From the NCBI RefSeq assembly GCF_003173615.1, contig NZ_QGNA01000008.1, positions 62,001-126,000 of the forward strand: a stretch of 64,000 nt of DNA, read 5' to 3'. The DNA comes from Falsiroseomonas bella (GTDB lineage: Bacteria > Pseudomonadota > Alphaproteobacteria > Acetobacterales > Acetobacteraceae). A program made the translations under genes and the position numbers. The notes under the pieces are model-generated. The model searched no databases, had not been told where the DNA came from, and saw nothing but the letters and a program-made list of their open reading frames with translations. Of the stretch, positions 61,353-64,000 are shown piece by piece; the first letter of the stretch is position 1, and every line of letters begins with the position of its first letter.

Positions 61353-62266
61353 TGTCCGAAACCCTCGCCCCGCCCGACGCCCTGTCCACCGCCCTTCCCG
61401 CCGCCGCGGCGGAGATCGAGGCGGCGCTCGACACCCTTCTGCCGCGGCCGGAAGGCCCCGAGGCGCGGCTGTTCGAGGCGATGCGCTATGCCTCCATCGG
61501 CGGCGGCAAGCGGATGCGCGGCTTCCTGGTGCTGGAAGGGGCGCGGCAGTTCAGCGTCTCCCGCGCCGCGGCGCTGCGCGTGGCGGCCGCCATCGAGATC
61601 CTGCACGCCTATTCGCTGGTGCATGACGACCTGCCGGCGATGGACGACGACGACCTCCGCCGCGGCAAGCCCACCGCGCATCGCGCCTTCGACGAGGCAA
61701 CCGCGATCCTGGCCGGCGACGCGCTGCAGGCCCGCGCCTTCGAGGTGCTGGCCGAGGAGGACACGCATTCCGACCCCGCCGTACGCGCCGAGCTGGTGCG
61801 CTGCCTGGCGCGGGCCGCGGGCGCGCGGGGCATGTGCGGCGGGCAGATGCTGGACATGCTGGCCGAGGAGGCCGAGGCGCCGCTGGACGAGCCGGCGATC
61901 GGGCGGCTGCAGTTGCTCAAGACCGGGCGGCTGATCGAGTTCTCGGCCGAGGCCGGCGCGATCCTGGGCAAGGCGCCCTCGGCGCAGCGCCACGCGCTGG
62001 CGGCCTATGGGCGCGACCTGGGCGCGGCCTTCCAGATCGCCGACGACCTGCTGGACGCGACGGCCACCGCCGAGCAGACCGGCAAGCGCACCGGCAAGGA
62101 TGCCGAGGCCGGCAAGGCCACGCTCGTCTCGCTGCTCGGGCTCGAGCGTGCGCGGCTGCAGGCCGAGCGGCTTTCGGAGCAGGCGATCAACCATCTCGAC
62201 AGTTTCGGGGAGCGCGCAGATCTGCTGCGCGCGCTCGCCGCCTACACGGTGCAAAGGAAGAGTTGA
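61352..62266 (+). CDS. ispA: Farnesyl-diphosphate synthase
   Basis: 304 residues, trans-prenyltransferase fold. The first Asp-rich motif is [15 protein letters not shown], the second is QIADDLLD, and GGKRMRG binds isopentenyl diphosphate. It makes farnesyl diphosphate for quinones, undecaprenyl phosphate and hopanoids. Coupled to xseB by TGATG and followed by dxs after 2 bp. Confidence 0.94.
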   Translation: MSETLAPPDALSTALPAAAAEIEAALDTLLPRPEGPEARLFEAMRYASIGGGKRMRGFLVLEGARQFSVSRAAALRVAAAIEILHAYSLVHDDLPAMDDDDLRRGKPTAHRAFDEATAILAGDALQARAFEVLAEEDTHSDPAVRAELVRCLARAAGARGMCGGQMLDMLAEEAEAPLDEPAIGRLQLLKTGRLIEFSAEAGAILGKAPSAQRHALAAYGRDLGAAFQIADDLLDATATAEQTGKRTGKDAEAGKATLVSLLGLERARLQAERLSEQAINHLDSFGERADLLRALAAYTVQRKS

Positions 62267-62268
62267 CC

Positions 62269-64000
62269 ATGGCACCTCCCGCCACGCCGCTGCTGGACCG
62301 CGTCCGCGTCCCGGCCGATCTGCGCAACTTCTCGGCGGAGCAGCTCAAGCAGCTCGCGGCCGAATTGCGGGCGGAGACGATCGACGCCGTCTCGGTGACG
62401 GGCGGGCATCTCGGCGCCTCGCTCGGGGTGGTGGAGCTGACGGTCGCGATCCACGCGATCTTCGAGACGCCGCGCGACCGGCTGATCTGGGATGTCGGCC
62501 ACCAGGCCTATCCGCACAAGATCCTGACGGGGCGGCGCGACCGCATCCGCACGCTGCGGCAGGAAGGCGGGCTTTCCGGCTTCACGCGGCGGAGCGAGAG
62601 CGAATACGACCCCTTCGGCGCGGCGCATTCCTCGACGTCGATCAGCGCCGGGCTCGGCATGGCGGTGGCGCGCGACCTGAAGGGGGATACGCGCAACGTC
62701 ATCGCGGTGATCGGCGACGGCTCGATGTCCGCCGGCATGGCCTATGAGGCGATGAACAATGCGGGCGCGCTGAAGTCGCGGCTGATCGTCATCCTGAACG
62801 ACAACGACATGTCCATCGCGCCGCCGGTGGGCGCGATGAGCGCCTATCTGTCGAAGGTGGTGTCTTCGCGCCCCTTCCTGAACGTGCGCGAGATGATGGC
62901 CAAGCTGGCCAAGCGCTTCCCGCGCCCGATCGAGCGCACGGCGCGCAAGGCGGAGGAATTCGCGCGCGGGTTGCTGACCGGCGGCACGCTGTTCGAGGAG
63001 ATGGGCTTCTACTATGTCGGCCCGATCGACGGGCACGATTTGGACCACCTGCTGCCGATCCTGCGCAACCTGCGCGACGCGGAGGACGACGTGCAGCCGA
63101 TCCTGCTGCATGTGGTCACGCAGAAGGGCAAGGGCTACGCGCCGGCCGAGGCGAGCGCGGACAAGTATCATGGCGTCCAGAAGTTCAACGTCATCACCGG
63201 CGAGCAGCAGAAGGCCCCGCCCGGCCCGCCCGCCTATCAGAAGGTTTTTGCGCAGGCGCTGATCGCGGAGGCGGAGGCGGATGAGCGGATCGTGGCGGTG
63301 AATGCCGCGATGCCCTCCGGCACCAGTCTCGACCTGTTCGCCAAGCGCTTCCCGACGCGCTGCTTCGACGTGGGCATCGCGGAGCAGCATGCGGTGACCT
63401 TCGCCGCCGGCATGGCGACGGAAGGGCTCAAGCCTTTCTGCGCGATCTACTCCACCTTCCTGCAGCGCGCCTATGATCAGGTGGTGCATGACGTGGTGCT
63501 GCAGGGCCTGCCGGTGCGCTTCGCGATGGACCGCGCGGGGCTGGTCGGCGCGGATGGCGCGACGCATGCGGGCAGCTTCGACATCGCCTATCTCGGCTGC
63601 CTGCCAGGCATCGTGCTGATGGCCGCGGCGGACGAGGCGGAACTCGCGCATATCGTCGCCACCGCGGCGGCCATCGACGATGCGCCGGTGGCGTTCCGCT
63701 ATCCGCGCGGCGAGGGCACGGGCATCGCCGTGCCGGCGCGCGGCACGCCGCTCGAGATCGGGCGCGGGCGCGTGCTGCGGGAGGGCACGAGCATCGCGAT
63801 CCTGTCCTACGGCACGCGGCTGGCCGAGGCGATGAAGGCGGCCGACGAGCTGGCCACGCAGGGGCTTTCCGCGACCGTCGCCGATGCGCGCTTCGCCAAG
63901 CCGCTCGATACGACGCTGGTGGAGCGGCTGGCGCGGGAGCACGAGGTGCTGATCACCATCGAGGAAGGCAGCGTCGGCGGCTTCGGCGGCTTGGTGGCGC
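62269..64000 (+). CDS. dxs: 1-deoxy-D-xylulose-5-phosphate synthase, 3' end beyond window
   Basis: 577 codons are visible from ATG 62269 (GGAAGAGTTGACC upstream); the gene runs off the right edge. Thiamine-diphosphate motif [18 protein letters not shown] with the downstream NDNDMSI, substrate histidine region [13 protein letters not shown], and the catalytic-glutamate motif [13 protein letters not shown] are all present. It condenses pyruvate and glyceraldehyde-3-phosphate, the first step of the MEP isoprenoid pathway, which makes sense next to ispA. Confidence 0.96.
   Translation, partial: MAPPATPLLDRVRVPADLRNFSAEQLKQLAAELRAETIDAVSVTGGHLGASLGVVELTVAIHAIFETPRDRLIWDVGHQAYPHKILTGRRDRIRTLRQEGGLSGFTRRSESEYDPFGAAHSSTSISAGLGMAVARDLKGDTRNVIAVIGDGSMSAGMAYEAMNNAGALKSRLIVILNDNDMSIAPPVGAMSAYLSKVVSSRPFLNVREMMAKLAKRFPRPIERTARKAEEFARGLLTGGTLFEEMGFYYVGPIDGHDLDHLLPILRNLRDAEDDVQPILLHVVTQKGKGYAPAEASADKYHGVQKFNVITGEQQKAPPGPPAYQKVFAQALIAEAEADERIVAVNAAMPSGTSLDLFAKRFPTRCFDVGIAEQHAVTFAAGMATEGLKPFCAIYSTFLQRAYDQVVHDVVLQGLPVRFAMDRAGLVGADGATHAGSFDIAYLGCLPGIVLMAAADEAELAHIVATAAAIDDAPVAFRYPRGEGTGIAVPARGTPLEIGRGRVLREGTSIAILSYGTRLAEAMKAADELATQGLSATVADARFAKPLDTTLVERLAREHEVLITIEEGSVGGFGGLVA

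Overview
The window is 64 kb of very GC-rich DNA (I estimate about 70% G+C by eye) with dense, mostly well-coupled genes. Several features point to an alphaproteobacterium: rplM-rpsI with an S9 N-terminal extension, a class I PHA synthase, an alaC-like/hom/glpX/recJ run, the xseB-ispA-dxs order, and a complete Tad (Flp) pilus locus. A Roseomonas-like member of the Acetobacteraceae is my best guess; this is inference, because there is no rRNA gene in the window.

Layout. 1-2755 (minus): a VOC protein, an IlvD/Edd sugar-acid dehydratase and a truncated M20 amidohydrolase. 2934-5567: rplM-rpsI with its own promoter and terminator, then argC and a gamma-carbonic-anhydrase-like protein. 5564-8696: five tandem paralogous lipoproteins of unknown function. 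8778-13248: a PEP-CTERM protein, a GT-C membrane glycosyltransferase and phaC. 13377-20295: a proline-rich lipoprotein, an AlaC-like aminotransferase, hom, glpX, recJ and two small membrane proteins. 20374-28597: a luciferase-like flavin oxidoreductase, guanine deaminase, AsmA, a patatin lipoprotein, a permease paired with a CxxC mini-thioredoxin, and a DUF445 protein. 28695-30599: a metal-type ABC transporter lacking a binding-protein gene. 30612-35752: UPF0114, RidA, a K+ channel, then three nucleotide-sugar genes (rfbB, an atypical SDR, a DegT aminotransferase).

35938-41547 is a signalling block: a large hybrid histidine kinase on plus, and on minus a soluble histidine kinase, an OmpR-type regulator and a receiver protein whose C-terminus looks like a degenerate DHp domain. 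The minus-strand kinase is translationally coupled to a TadE/F-like gene, so this block is physically continuous with the Tad locus. 41547-56349 is the Tad locus. On minus are two TadE/F-like pseudopilins and three divergent Cys-rich TadG paralogs. On plus are two Flp pilins and the export operon (cpaA-cpaB-cpaC-short cpaD-cpaE-cpaF-tadB-58-aa gene-tadC-tadD).

56341-59197 (minus) is a tight ROK kinase / two small membrane proteins / zinc-ribbon dinB operon. 59274-60436 is tusA plus an HDAC-family gene. 60520-60789 is an orphan small gene. 61092-64000 is xseB-ispA-dxs (dxs cut by the window edge), feeding isoprenoid synthesis.

GC-rich palindromes of one family occur at 15345, 20328 and 29636, and a different composite palindrome sits at 21961-22064. 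I saw no rRNA, tRNA, CRISPR array, insertion sequence or prophage. The best candidates for something undescribed are the five-lipoprotein array, the three Cys-rich TadG paralogs with their coupled signalling genes, the receiver/pseudo-DHp protein, and the 58-aa gene embedded between tadB and tadC.
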